Shown: positions 1 to 6,430, counted from the stretch's first letter. The stretch: 9,567 nucleotides of DNA from Geobacter sp. (GCA_003490025.1 DNJC01000022.1:10500-20066); one strand, 5' to 3'. The notes: a model not told the origin generated them from the sequence alone. Translations and numbers: made by a program.

Positions 1-350
1 AGCTCGTCCAGCTTCACCGGCTTGGTCAGGTAGTCGTAGGCGCCGTACTTGATGCACTCGACCGCGGTCTCGATGGAGCCGTGGCCGGTGAACATGATGA
101 TCTCGGGAACGATGGTCTCCGCGCGCATCTGGCGCAGCGTCTCGATGCCGTCCACACCGGGCATCTTGACGTCCAGGAGCACCACGTTGAAGTTCTCCTC
201 GCGGTACCTCCTGAGGCCGTCCTCGCCGTCGACGGCCACCTCGACCTTGTAGCCGCTGCGGGTAAGCTCCATCTGCAGCAGCTCCCTCAGTGCCCTGTCG
301 TCCTCCACAACCAGGACCTTGGCCCCTTTTCCCTTGGTTAATCCCGGCAT
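1..350 (-). CDS. NtrC-like response regulator, receiver domain (3' end outside window)
   Basis: This is the output half of a two-component pair with the kinase just upstream. The 116 complete codons visible form a CheY-like receiver: acidic pocket D17/D18 (in VLVVEDD), phospho-acceptor D60 (in VVLLDVKMPG), switch T87 (in MFTGHG) and K110 (in YDYLTKP). The phrase YGAYDYLTKPVKLDEL is typical of NtrC-class regulators, whose next domains are a sigma-54-activating AAA+ domain and a Fis-type helix-turn-helix. Those parts would lie left of the window, so the sigma-54 activator role is inferred. The ATG at 350 has a GAGGA ribosome site about 7 bases upstream and overlaps the end of the kinase gene by 13 bases, which implies translational coupling. 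Sigma-54 promoters on either side of the neighbouring control region support the NtrC-class call. Confidence 0.9.
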   Translation of the reverse strand, partial: MPGLTKGKGAKVLVVEDDRALRELLQMELTRSGYKVEVAVDGEDGLRRYREENFNVVLLDVKMPGVDGIETLRQMRAETIVPEIIMFTGHGSIETAVECIKYGAYDYLTKPVKLDE

Positions 351-1546
351 AACGGCATCCTCACGGTGAAAGTAGATCCCTGACCTTGTTGGCTCTCCAC
401 CTGTATCTCCCCCCCCTGTTTCTTCACGATGTTGTAGGTGATGGCGAGCCCGAGCCCCAGCCCCTGCCCTACCGTCTTTGTGGTGAAAAACGGGTTCCAG
501 ATCTGGTCCAGCTGCTGCGGGGCGATGCCGCAGCCGCTGTCCCTGATGCACGCCACCCCCATGCCGTCGGCGACGTAGGTGCTGATCTCGATCTCCCCCG
601 GGCCGCTGATCGACTGGTGCGCGTTCAGGAGCAGGTTCATGAAAACCTGCCTCAGCCCTGAATCCTCCGCCAGGACCGGCGGCAGGTCGTGCTGCAGGGA
701 ACAGTTGATCTCGACCTGCTCGTAGCGCGACTTGTAGCGGACCAGCTCGAGCACCTCCCGCAGCACCAGGTTCAGGTCCACCATCCCCGCCCCCCCCTGG
801 GGCTTTCGCGAAAAGGTGAGCAGGCTGTCTATGATCCCCTTGCAGCGGTAGGTCTCCTTCATGATCACTTCCAGGTACTTCTGGAACACCTGGAGCCTGT
901 CGTCATCCGAGAGCCACTTCTCGTCCCTGAAGCGCCTGAGGAGCGCCTCGGCGTACCCCGCCACGGAGGCGAGCGGGTTGTTGATCTCGTGGGCGACGCC
1001 TGCGGCCAAGACGCCTATGCTCGACATCTTCTCGGCCTGCACCAGCTGGAGTTCCTGGATGCGCCGGTCGGTCACGTCGCGCAGGAAGAGGAGCGCCCGG
1101 TGCTCCCCCAGGTTCTCCTCGATCGGCGTGACGGTGGCGTCGAAGTACCTGGTTTCCCTGTGCGACCCCGTGGAGGTGAAGGAGAGCTGGACGCTTTCCC
1201 CCCGCAGGGCCCGCTCCACCGGGCAGTGCCCCGGATCTGAGGGGAGCGCCGGGTGGAACAGCTCGCCGCAGGGGCTGCCGATCACCGTCTCTTCCGGGAA
1301 GAGGCTCGGACAGACGCGGTTTCTGTACTGGACGCAGCCGTTGCCGTCGTAAATGACCACGCCGTCGCAGATGGAGTCGAACACCGCCTGGAGTTCCCTG
1401 GTCCGGGAGCGAAGGCCGTGGTTCGCCGCCTCCAGTTCCTGGATCTTCTGCTTCACCTCGGAGTAGTAGCCGATCTTGGAACTCTCCAGACCGAGCAGGC
1501 GGTCGAGGCTCGCCTCGTCGACTGAGCTGCGCAGGATCTTGGTCAT
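338..1546 (-). CDS. Soluble PAS sensor histidine kinase
   Basis: A 402-residue histidine kinase with no signal peptide or membrane segment, so it senses a cytoplasmic cue. Order of parts: a short coiled-coil-like lead (about 28-55), a PAS domain (about 53-160, starting AVFDSICDGVVIYDGNG), a HisKA dimerisation domain with phospho-acceptor H186 in GVAHEINNPL, and an HATPase_c domain with N box NLLLNAHQSI (about 304-313), G1 box DSGCGI (336-341), F box FFTTK (353-357) and G2 box GLGLGL (362-367). The NtrB-like H box fits pairing with the NtrC-like regulator downstream. The start at 1546 shares one base with the stop of the alcohol dehydrogenase (TGATG). The reading frame stays open far upstream across the dehydrogenase gene, but that part is antisense-frame noise. 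The PAS domain carries several cysteines (C71, C79, C93, C108) that could bind a metal or sense redox state. The ligand is unknown. Confidence 0.93.
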   Translation of the reverse strand: MTKILRSSVDEASLDRLLGLESSKIGYYSEVKQKIQELEAANHGLRSRTRELQAVFDSICDGVVIYDGNGCVQYRNRVCPSLFPEETVIGSPCGELFHPALPSDPGHCPVERALRGESVQLSFTSTGSHRETRYFDATVTPIEENLGEHRALLFLRDVTDRRIQELQLVQAEKMSSIGVLAAGVAHEINNPLASVAGYAEALLRRFRDEKWLSDDDRLQVFQKYLEVIMKETYRCKGIIDSLLTFSRKPQGGAGMVDLNLVLREVLELVRYKSRYEQVEINCSLQHDLPPVLAEDSGLRQVFMNLLLNAHQSISGPGEIEISTYVADGMGVACIRDSGCGIAPQQLDQIWNPFFTTKTVGQGLGLGLAITYNIVKKQGGEIQVESQQGQGSTFTVRMPLCRD

Positions 1547-2709
1547 CAGAACGCTTTCTCCAGGATGCCGAGCAGGTCGTTGAAGTCCGCCTGGCGCGGC
1601 GATGTGATCAGGCAGGCGTCCTCCAGCGCGTTGCGCGCGAGTTTCGGGAGGTCCTCCCGCTGCACGCCGAGGCTCCTCAGGCTGCGCGGCGCGCCGCACG
1701 CCTCCAGAAGCGCATCGACCTCGCCCTGCACCACCTCCGCCACCACCTTCTCGTCGTCGGCGCCCTTGCAACCGAGCCCCCAGGCAAGCTCCGGGAGCTT
1801 CTCGGTCACCACCGGGAGATCGTAGCGGATCACCTCCGGGAGGAGCACCGCGTTGATGCTGCCGTGGTTGGCGTTGTAGAAACCGCCGATGGGATGCGCC
1901 AGGGCATGGACGATGCCGAGGAGCGAGTTGGAGAAGGCCATCCCCGCGTGCAGGCTGGCCCGGGAGAGGTTCTCCATGGCATCCGGGGTCTGCTCGTGCA
2001 CCGCCTCGACCAGGTTCCCCTTCAAAAGGCGTATCGCCTTCACGGCGTGGACATCGGTCAGGGTGGTGGCGGCGATGGAGAAGAAGGCCTCCAGGGCGTG
2101 GGAGAGCGCGTCGGTGGCGGTGGTGCAGATGTATTCCTCGGGAAGCGTCTTCAAGGTATCGGGATCGGTGAGGCTGATGTTGGGGGCGACGCAGCGGCTC
2201 ATGATGGTGAGCTTGCAGCGCTTCTCCGTATCGCTGATGATGGCGAACTGGGAGACGTCGGAGCCGGTACCGCAGGTGGTCGGGCAGAGCACCATGGGGG
2301 GAAGCGGCCTGACGATCCGGTCGGTCCCCTCGAAATCCCGGATCCTGCCGCCGTTGGCGGAGAGGATGGCGATCCCCTTGGCCGCGTCCATGGCGCTGCC
2401 GCCGCCAAGTCCCACGATCACGTCCGCCCCGTGGCGCAGGTACTCCCGCGCCCCCTCCTCGACCTCGTGGTCCTTGGGGTTGATGCTGACCTGGTCGAAA
2501 TAGACGAACTCCAGCCCCGCCTGCAGCAGGCTTTTCATGACCTGGTCCACCCATCCCGCCTCGAAGAGCCCCTGGTCGCTGACCAGGAAGATCTTGCGCC
2601 CCCCGAGCCTGCGGGCGCAGCAGCCGACCTGCGACAGCATACCCCGTCCGAAAACGATTTCGGGAACCTCAAACTTATAGTGAGACATCAGGTTCGTCCC
2701 TTCGGACAT
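1546..2709 (-). CDS. Iron-containing alcohol dehydrogenase
   Basis: A 387-residue group III (Fe-dependent) alcohol dehydrogenase, the normal length for the family, which interconverts primary alcohols and aldehydes with NAD(P) in the cytoplasm. Visible marks are the dinucleotide-binding GGGSAMDAAKG (about 102-112), the TTCGTGSD segment (144-151), and the metal ligands D200 and H204 (TDALSHALEAFF), H268 and H282 (HALAHPIGGFYNANHG). Their spacing matches lactaldehyde reductase FucO (D, +4 H, then H and +14 H). The start at 2709 is chosen because AGGAAGGAG lies six bases upstream; an in-frame ATG further upstream (2754) has no such site. A sigma-54 promoter on the same strand (2799-2814) precedes it. 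It is first in an operon with its kinase and response regulator. The substrate cannot be read from sequence; ethanol, other short alcohols or 1,3-propanediol are all possible. Confidence 0.94.
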   Translation of the reverse strand: MSEGTNLMSHYKFEVPEIVFGRGMLSQVGCCARRLGGRKIFLVSDQGLFEAGWVDQVMKSLLQAGLEFVYFDQVSINPKDHEVEEGAREYLRHGADVIVGLGGGSAMDAAKGIAILSANGGRIRDFEGTDRIVRPLPPMVLCPTTCGTGSDVSQFAIISDTEKRCKLTIMSRCVAPNISLTDPDTLKTLPEEYICTTATDALSHALEAFFSIAATTLTDVHAVKAIRLLKGNLVEAVHEQTPDAMENLSRASLHAGMAFSNSLLGIVHALAHPIGGFYNANHGSINAVLLPEVIRYDLPVVTEKLPELAWGLGCKGADDEKVVAEVVQGEVDALLEACGAPRSLRSLGVQREDLPKLARNALEDACLITSPRQADFNDLLGILEKAF

Positions 2710-2798
2710 CGACGGCTCCTTCCTGAAAAACGGCGTTGAAAAGCTCTGCTGCACCCGCCTCGCCTCGCGCCTGGCGGCGGAACCAACCCGTATACACT

Positions 2799-2814
2799 AG
2801 CAAATGCCATGCCA
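2799..2814 (-). promoter_or_regulatory. Sigma-54 (-24/-12) promoter for the alcohol dehydrogenase operon
   Basis: Read on the minus strand it is TGGCAT-GGCAT-TTGCT, against the consensus TGGCAC-N5-TTGCW. The invariant GG and GC are exactly 12 bases apart. Predicted transcription start is near 2787, giving a leader of about 80 bases before the dehydrogenase ATG at 2709. Confidence 0.75.
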
Positions 2815-2818
2815 TAGT

Positions 2819-2826
2819 GTCAAACG
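2819..2826. promoter_or_regulatory. Possible TetR operator half-site near the ADH promoter
   Basis: GTCAAACG is identical to the left arm of the palindrome in front of the tetR gene (5688-5705). The right arm is degenerate: 12 of 18 positions match overall. It lies just upstream of the minus-strand sigma-54 element. An eight-base match can be chance, so this is tentative. Confidence 0.25.
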
Positions 2827-3075
2827 GAGTTTTATGGAACCACGACAAGCTGGATCGAGGACCCGGCACCGGCACGGTTACCTCCACTGCGGCAGCGGCT
2901 TCGGCTGCGGCGGGGAAAATGAGCTGTGCAAATACTCCACGCTGTAGCGGTTATCCCCACGCCAGCCAACATACCGTTTTTAAATGATTATTTTCCAATT
3001 CGCCCCATAACTACCCACAAGGAAGGAGGAGGCAGCCCCTCGAAGCGGGTCTGTCCATCGTTTCAGGCCTTGATA

Positions 3076-3088
3076 AATCAGCGTTTTA
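3076..3088 (+). promoter_or_regulatory. Possible IHF site beside the porin promoter
   Basis: AATCAGCGTTTTA fits the IHF consensus WATCARNNNNTTR at every fixed position and ends six bases before the -24 element of the porin promoter. IHF bending commonly assists sigma-54 promoters, but usually further upstream, and the motif is degenerate. An overlapping inverted repeat (AAATCA at 3075-3080, TGATTT at 3089-3094) offers another reading, a protein operator abutting the promoter. Confidence 0.35.
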
Positions 3089-3093
3089 TGATT

Positions 3094-3109
3094 TGGCACC
3101 GTGGTTGCA
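3094..3109 (+). promoter_or_regulatory. Sigma-54 (-24/-12) promoter for the porin operon
   Basis: TGGCACCGTGGTTGCA matches the TGGCAC-N5-TTGCW consensus perfectly, with GG and GC 12 bases apart. Transcription should start near 3120, leaving an unusually long leader of about 250 bases before the porin ATG. Confidence 0.85.
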
Positions 3110-3137
3110 AACCGCCCCAGCACTGCTAACCAGGGCG

Positions 3138-3236
3138 TCCCGTGCAACCGCAAAGTACGGGAGAGTTCCTTCCCGCTCAGCAACAGTAAACCTGCAGTTC
3201 AGAACCATCCACGGCGTTCCGCAGGGGCCGCCGTGG
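3138..3236 (+). other. Structured 5' leader of the porin mRNA (two hairpins)
   Basis: Two perfect stems lie in the predicted leader: TCCCGT (3138-3143) with ACGGGA (3157-3162), and CCACGGCG (3209-3216) with CGCCGTGG (3229-3236) around a 12-base loop. Neither is followed by a run of T, so they are not standard terminators. I do not recognise a known riboswitch class. The structure may affect mRNA stability or translation. Confidence 0.4.
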
Positions 3237-3368
3237 CAGTGGGGCAAAGGTAGCCGGGAGCCGTCCATGCCCAGCGCCGAAATGCCCGCCGGCGGCCAAG
3301 GCGCTTTCGTCGCGACTCGGTTCCTCTGCAGGCATGCAATCACGTTTTCTATCAAAGGGAGGCACTAA

Positions 3369-4583
3369 ATGTTTAAAACATCAGTTTCGCTACTGGCTGC
3401 GGCCCTGCTCTTCGCGATCACCGTCAACACGGCGAGCGCCGAGATCGCCCTGACCGGCAGCAAGGCCGACAACAAGAGCTGGTACTTCAGTACCGACGGG
3501 TTCCTGAACACCTTCCTGGTCTACGAGGACGCCGACGCAAGACCCGCCGGAGTTCTGGGCGGGACCATTGCGGCCGGGAAATCGACCAGCATCAGGACCG
3601 GCCTTCTGCCGGGGATGATCGGCTTCAACGTCAAGGCGCCCCAAACCAACGGCATAGACATGACCGCGCGCGTCGCCTTCTACCCCCAGATCCAGAACGC
3701 GGGGACCAGGACCAACTTCAACAGCCAGATCGACACACGCGAACTCTGGTTCTCGGCCGACGGCAAGTTCGGGCAGGTGCTGGCCGGCAAGGCGCTCAAC
3801 CTGTTCCAGGGCAAGAGCATCCTGACCGACATGTCGCTCTTCGGCGTCGGCTCCACCGGCGGCCCCAACAGCCCCGGCACGACGCTCGGGCACATCGGCA
3901 CCGGCTACCTCTACGCGCAGTTCGGGCCGAACATCCGCTACACGACGCCCGACCTAGGCGGCTTCAAATTCGCCGTGAGTCTCGTCGACCCGAGCCAGAT
4001 CGCAGGCAGCGGCGTGGCTGCCACCATCAAGGAGACCCCCGGCGTCGAGACCGAACTGAGCTACGGGACCTCGTTCTCGGGCGGGACGGCACAGGCCTGG
4101 GTCAACACCCTGTACCAGAAGGCCAAGTTCGTGGACGAAACCATGGGCAGCGTCGTCGCTGCCGGCGTTTCCGGCGGCGTGCAGGCCTTCTACAAAGGGG
4201 CGGAGGTCATGGCCTCCGGCTTCACCGGACAGGGGCTCGGCTCCATCCTGCTCCTCGACGTCGACTCGCTGGACGCGGTCGGCAAGGAGCGCAAGAGCGC
4301 CGGCTTCCTGGTCCAGACCACCTACAAGTTCGACTCCACCGGCACCAAGCTCGGCGTCAACTACGGCATGAACAGGATGCAGGAGACCGATAACGACGAG
4401 GCCACCCGCATCTCGACCGGGGCCCGTCTCAAGGAGGCGTCCGCCGCCGTGGTCGGCATCTACCAGAACATCACCCCGGTCTGGCAGGTGATGGGCGAGT
4501 ACACCCACACCACCAACAAGTGGTTCAACGCTGCCGAGCAGAAATCGGATGCCTTCACCGTCGGCACCTTCTTCTTCTTCTAA
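3369..4583 (+). CDS. Outer-membrane porin
   Basis: A 404-residue precursor with a clear Sec signal peptide (positive MFK start, hydrophobic 5-20, TASA cleavage site before E25). The mature part has alternating polar/hydrophobic strands rich in Gly, Tyr, Phe and Thr, such as FKFAVSLVDPS, GTAQAWVNTLYQK and WQVMGEYTHTT. It ends in a run of phenylalanines, the C-terminal aromatic signal used by the Bam machinery to fold beta-barrels. Size and pattern fit a Gram-negative general porin of about 16 strands that admits small solutes into the periplasm. The ATG at 3369 follows GGGAGG at a suitable distance. It is first in an operon with the DUF4242 protein (20-base gap) and the AmiS/UreI-like channel, behind a sigma-54 promoter. 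Substrate specificity cannot be read from the sequence. Confidence 0.88.
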   Translation: MFKTSVSLLAAALLFAITVNTASAEIALTGSKADNKSWYFSTDGFLNTFLVYEDADARPAGVLGGTIAAGKSTSIRTGLLPGMIGFNVKAPQTNGIDMTARVAFYPQIQNAGTRTNFNSQIDTRELWFSADGKFGQVLAGKALNLFQGKSILTDMSLFGVGSTGGPNSPGTTLGHIGTGYLYAQFGPNIRYTTPDLGGFKFAVSLVDPSQIAGSGVAATIKETPGVETELSYGTSFSGGTAQAWVNTLYQKAKFVDETMGSVVAAGVSGGVQAFYKGAEVMASGFTGQGLGSILLLDVDSLDAVGKERKSAGFLVQTTYKFDSTGTKLGVNYGMNRMQETDNDEATRISTGARLKEASAAVVGIYQNITPVWQVMGEYTHTTNKWFNAAEQKSDAFTVGTFFFF

Positions 4584-4603
4584 CCCATCAACAGGAGACC
4601 ACC

Positions 4604-4876
4604 ATGCCAAAGTACGTTATAGAGCGCGAGCTTCCGGGGGCGGGAAACCTGCCGGCCGAGACGCTGCAGGCGATATCGCAGAAATCATGCGGTGTCCTGA
4701 ATGGGCTGGGCCCGCAGATACAGTGGGTGCAGAGCTATGTTACGGATGACAAGATCTACTGCATCTACATAGCTCCTGACAAGGACACGGTACTGGAGCA
4801 CGCCAGACAGGGGGGATTTCCCGCCAACAGCGTCGCCCAGGTCCGTGCCGTAATCGACCCGACGACGGCCGAATGA
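4604..4876 (+). CDS. DUF4242 (SCO4226-like) small protein
   Basis: A 90-residue soluble protein beginning MPKYVIERELPGAG and containing KSCGVLNGLGPQIQWVQSYVTDDKIYCIYIAPD. This is the layout of the DUF4242 family: a ferredoxin-like alpha/beta fold whose Streptomyces member SCO4226 is reported to bind nickel. No enzyme activity is established. There is no signal peptide, so it is probably cytoplasmic. The start at 4604 is preceded by AGGAG; the open frame extends further upstream inside the porin gene, but that part has no ribosome site. It sits 20 bases after the porin stop and 79 bases before the channel gene, so it should be co-transcribed. A metal-binding or small-ligand-binding role supporting the channel is only inference. 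Confidence 0.85.
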   Translation: MPKYVIERELPGAGNLPAETLQAISQKSCGVLNGLGPQIQWVQSYVTDDKIYCIYIAPDKDTVLEHARQGGFPANSVAQVRAVIDPTTAE

Positions 4877-4901
4877 TGTCGCGGCCATAGCTCTCCTTTC
4901 C

Positions 4902-4925
4902 ACGGCCGGCAACGGAGCCAGCCGT
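4902..4925 (+). other. Intercistronic stem-loop before the channel gene
   Basis: ACGGC (4902-4906) pairs with GCCGT (4921-4925), and inside it GGC (4908-4910) pairs with GCC (4917-4919) across one mismatch. No T-run follows, so it is not a terminator. It may set relative expression within the operon by slowing RNA decay. Confidence 0.35.
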
Positions 4926-4955
4926 CAGGAGATTCAACGACGTAAGGAGAAACGT

Positions 4956-5486
4956 ATGACGTTAGCTCTGCTTGTTTTGATCAGCATCATGTGGGTTCCG
5001 GTAGGCTTGTTCTTCCTCGGTTACGGCGAGGCCAAGAGCACCGGTTTTGTGAGTGCGGTGGTTGGGGTACTGGTCGTCATTGGCGCCACCCTTCAGGCCG
5101 CGGTTTTTACCGACCCCTTCACGGCGGGCCTGCTCTTCGTGTTCGGCGTCCTGTACCTCCAGACCGGACACGCCCTGCTGACCGGGGTTGAGGACCTGCG
5201 CACCGTGGGCAACGGCGCCTTCCTGGTCGGCGTGGTCTGCGCGATCTACGCCTTCTTCTTCGCTACCGGCGGCGGCCACAAGGCCGATGGAAGCACCATC
5301 ATCGGCGTCACTCCCTACCTTGCCTTCATGAACGCCACCTTCGTCGTCATCTGCCTCACCGTGACGGGTGTGACCTACGGCAAGATCAACCCGAAAGTCG
5401 CCGCGGTGATGTTCCTGGTCCTTACCTGCACCTGTCTGCTGACCCCCGCTTTCGGGCTCATGGGGTACGGGAAGCTCCCTTTCTGA
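4956..5486 (+). CDS. AmiS/UreI-family inner-membrane channel
   Basis: A 176-residue integral membrane protein with six hydrophobic segments at about 4-22, 29-50, 56-75, 86-104, 121-140 and 146-166. Length, six-helix topology and the pattern FGVLYLQTGHALLTG followed by LRTVGNGAFLVGVVCAIYAF fit the AmiS/UreI family. That family contains the acid-gated urea channel of Helicobacter and the putative short-chain amide transporter of amidase operons. A ribosome site TAAGGAG (4943-4949) fixes the start. It is third in the porin operon and is followed by a terminator at 5583-5615. No amidase or urease gene lies in the window, which is unusual for this family. The permeant here could be urea, an amide or another small neutral solute such as an alcohol; the last is suggested only by the divergent alcohol dehydrogenase. 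Confidence 0.85.
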   Translation: MTLALLVLISIMWVPVGLFFLGYGEAKSTGFVSAVVGVLVVIGATLQAAVFTDPFTAGLLFVFGVLYLQTGHALLTGVEDLRTVGNGAFLVGVVCAIYAFFFATGGGHKADGSTIIGVTPYLAFMNATFVVICLTVTGVTYGKINPKVAAVMFLVLTCTCLLTPAFGLMGYGKLPF

Positions 5487-5582
5487 TGGATTGAAGGAAC
5501 GGGAAAAAAAGCCTGAGCAGAAACGGAGCCGGGACGCGGTTGTCATAGCTTCGGATCTCACACTCTGCACTGAGCCGAAAAG

Positions 5583-5615
5583 GGCCAGGGGAAACATGCT
5601 CCCCTGGCCTTTTTT
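5583..5615 (+). terminator. Rho-independent terminator of the porin operon
   Basis: A perfect nine-base-pair stem, GGCCAGGGG (5583-5591) with CCCCTGGCC (5601-5609), around a nine-base loop and followed by six T. It ends the porin/DUF4242/channel transcript and insulates the tetR promoter. Confidence 0.92.
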
Positions 5616-5655
5616 CCGTTATGAGATCAAAGAGCCATACCGTATACATTTTCGC

Positions 5656-5683
5656 TTGCTTCGTAAAACAGGGAGAGTATTAT
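5656..5683 (+). promoter_or_regulatory. Sigma-70 promoter of the tetR gene
   Basis: TTGCTT (5656-5661) and TATTAT (5678-5683) are separated by 16 bases. The -10 matches five of six consensus positions; the -35 keeps TTG. Transcription would start near 5690, inside the palindrome at 5688-5705, as expected for an autorepressed regulator. Confidence 0.6.
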
Positions 5684-5687
5684 GAAT

Positions 5688-5705
5688 GTCAAACGAACGT
5701 TTGAC
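5688..5705. promoter_or_regulatory. TetR-type operator upstream of the tetR gene
   Basis: GTCAAACGAACGTTTGAC has two perfect eight-base arms (GTCAAACG and CGTTTGAC) around AA. It covers the predicted transcription start and lies 38 bases before the repressor ATG. A near copy precedes the moaD-like gene at 6354-6373. The pairing with this TetR protein is inferred from position. Confidence 0.8.
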
Positions 5706-5743
5706 TAGCTCCCATCAACCGGATCAGCAAACCAGGAGCGATA

Positions 5744-6334
5744 ATGGCAGAGAATGACTGCCGGTCACAATTGATCGCGGCCGCCACCCCCCTTTTCGCC
5801 GCGAAGGGGTTCCACGGGGTCGGCGTCAGGGAACTCGCCGCAGCCGCCGGCGTGAACATCTCCATGATTTCCTATTACTTCAAGGGGAAGGAGGGGTTGT
5901 ACGCGGCGGTGCTGAGCGAGCAGTTCTCCACGCTGAAAAGTGTGGCCCAGCTCGCTACGGCGCAGGGCGACCCGCTGGCGAAGTTCGAACTCTACGTGCG
6001 CGCCACCGTGGCGCGCTACCGCAAGACCCCGTACCTGCTCCGCTTCTACACCAGCGAACTCACCAACCCCACCCCCTGCTTCGAAAGCATCGTCAAGCCG
6101 GCAATCCGCGGGGTGCTGCGGGTACTGCTGGACAACTTTTACGAAGGGGTGTCCAGCAGGCAGTTCCGCTCCGACCTCAACCCCGCCGACACCGTGCTGG
6201 CACTGGCCGGGATGATCAACTTCTACTTCCTTCTGGAACCGGCTACCGCCGAGATGGTGGACCATGCTCCGGAGCGCGACGAGGAACTGATACGCCACGT
6301 CATGGAACTCCTCGCCCGCGGCATCCTCGCCTGA
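5744..6334 (+). CDS. TetR/AcrR-family transcriptional repressor
   Basis: A 196-residue TetR-type repressor of normal length. The N-terminal DNA-binding domain is clear: LIAAATPLFAAKGFHGVGVRELAAAAGVNISMISYYFKGKEGLYAAVL, with the helix-turn-helix at about 27-46 and the signature YYFKGKEGLY. The C-terminal half (about 60-196) is all-helical and would bind an inducer; its sequence does not tell me which. The start at 5744 has AGGAG a few bases upstream. Its promoter is overlapped by the palindrome at 5688-5705, and a near-identical palindrome follows the gene before the moaD-like gene. This suggests it represses itself and that gene. The lack of a strong terminator after it leaves read-through into moaD possible. 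Confidence 0.93.
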   Translation: MAENDCRSQLIAAATPLFAAKGFHGVGVRELAAAAGVNISMISYYFKGKEGLYAAVLSEQFSTLKSVAQLATAQGDPLAKFELYVRATVARYRKTPYLLRFYTSELTNPTPCFESIVKPAIRGVLRVLLDNFYEGVSSRQFRSDLNPADTVLALAGMINFYFLLEPATAEMVDHAPERDEELIRHVMELLARGILA

Positions 6335-6353
6335 GTTCTTTTTTTTGGCTTGT

Positions 6354-6373
6354 ATTCAAACAAACGTTTGAAT
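6354..6373. promoter_or_regulatory. TetR-type operator upstream of the moaD-like gene
   Basis: ATTCAAACAAACGTTTGAAT has eight-base arms (ATTCAAAC, GTTTGAAT) around AAAC. Aligned to the palindrome before tetR it matches at 15 of 18 positions. It lies 118 bases before the moaD-like ATG. No strong sigma-70 promoter is obvious here; TTGTAT at 6350-6355 is the best -35 candidate, but its -10 is poor. Confidence 0.75.
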
Positions 6374-6412
6374 CATAGAGAACGCCAATCATGGCAGGGA
6401 AAGGAGGCTGTA

Positions 6413-6430
6413 ATGAAAGGGAGGGGGTAG
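6413..6430 (+). other. Possible five-codon leader ORF
   Basis: AAAGGAGG lies five bases before an ATG that opens a frame of only five codons (Met-Lys-Gly-Arg-Gly) and then TAG. The ribosome site is near perfect but the ORF is tiny. It sits in the leader between the operator and the moaD-like gene and could act as a regulatory uORF, or be chance in a purine-rich stretch. Confidence 0.2.

Larger units (their letters stand above)
2701..3368. other. Divergent intergenic control region, no supported gene
   Basis: About 660 bases between the alcohol dehydrogenase start and the porin start. Short open frames here lack ribosome sites and family signatures, so I call no gene. It holds a minus-strand sigma-54 promoter (2799-2814), a plus-strand sigma-54 promoter (3094-3109), a possible IHF site (3076-3088), a half-site resembling the TetR palindrome (2819-2826), and a hairpin-rich porin leader (3120-3368). 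The roughly 280 bases between the two promoters are where enhancer sites for the NtrC-like regulator would be expected, but I see no strong inverted repeat that could be named as such. Confidence 0.6.

Noticed and set aside
338..2554. A single 738-codon minus-strand frame spanning the kinase and most of the alcohol dehydrogenase, suggesting a fusion protein
   Set aside because: Its N-terminal half is Arg/Gly/Pro-rich out-of-frame translation of the dehydrogenase. The dehydrogenase frame has all family motifs, and the kinase has its own ATG in a TGATG junction.
1864..2739. A 291-codon plus-strand frame opposite the alcohol dehydrogenase
   Set aside because: Low-complexity Gly/Val/Asp-rich composition typical of antisense frames in high-GC genes; no family motif.
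3138..3275. A cyclic-dinucleotide (GEMM-I) or cobalamin riboswitch in the porin leader
   Set aside because: Fragments such as CGCAAAG and GGTAGCCGGG recall GEMM-I RNAs, but they occur in the wrong arrangement and I cannot build the tetraloop-receptor fold. The cobalamin box is also absent.
3954..4610. A 218-codon minus-strand frame opposite the porin
   Set aside because: Antisense shadow of a porin with a clear signal peptide and C-terminal Phe; no motif of its own.
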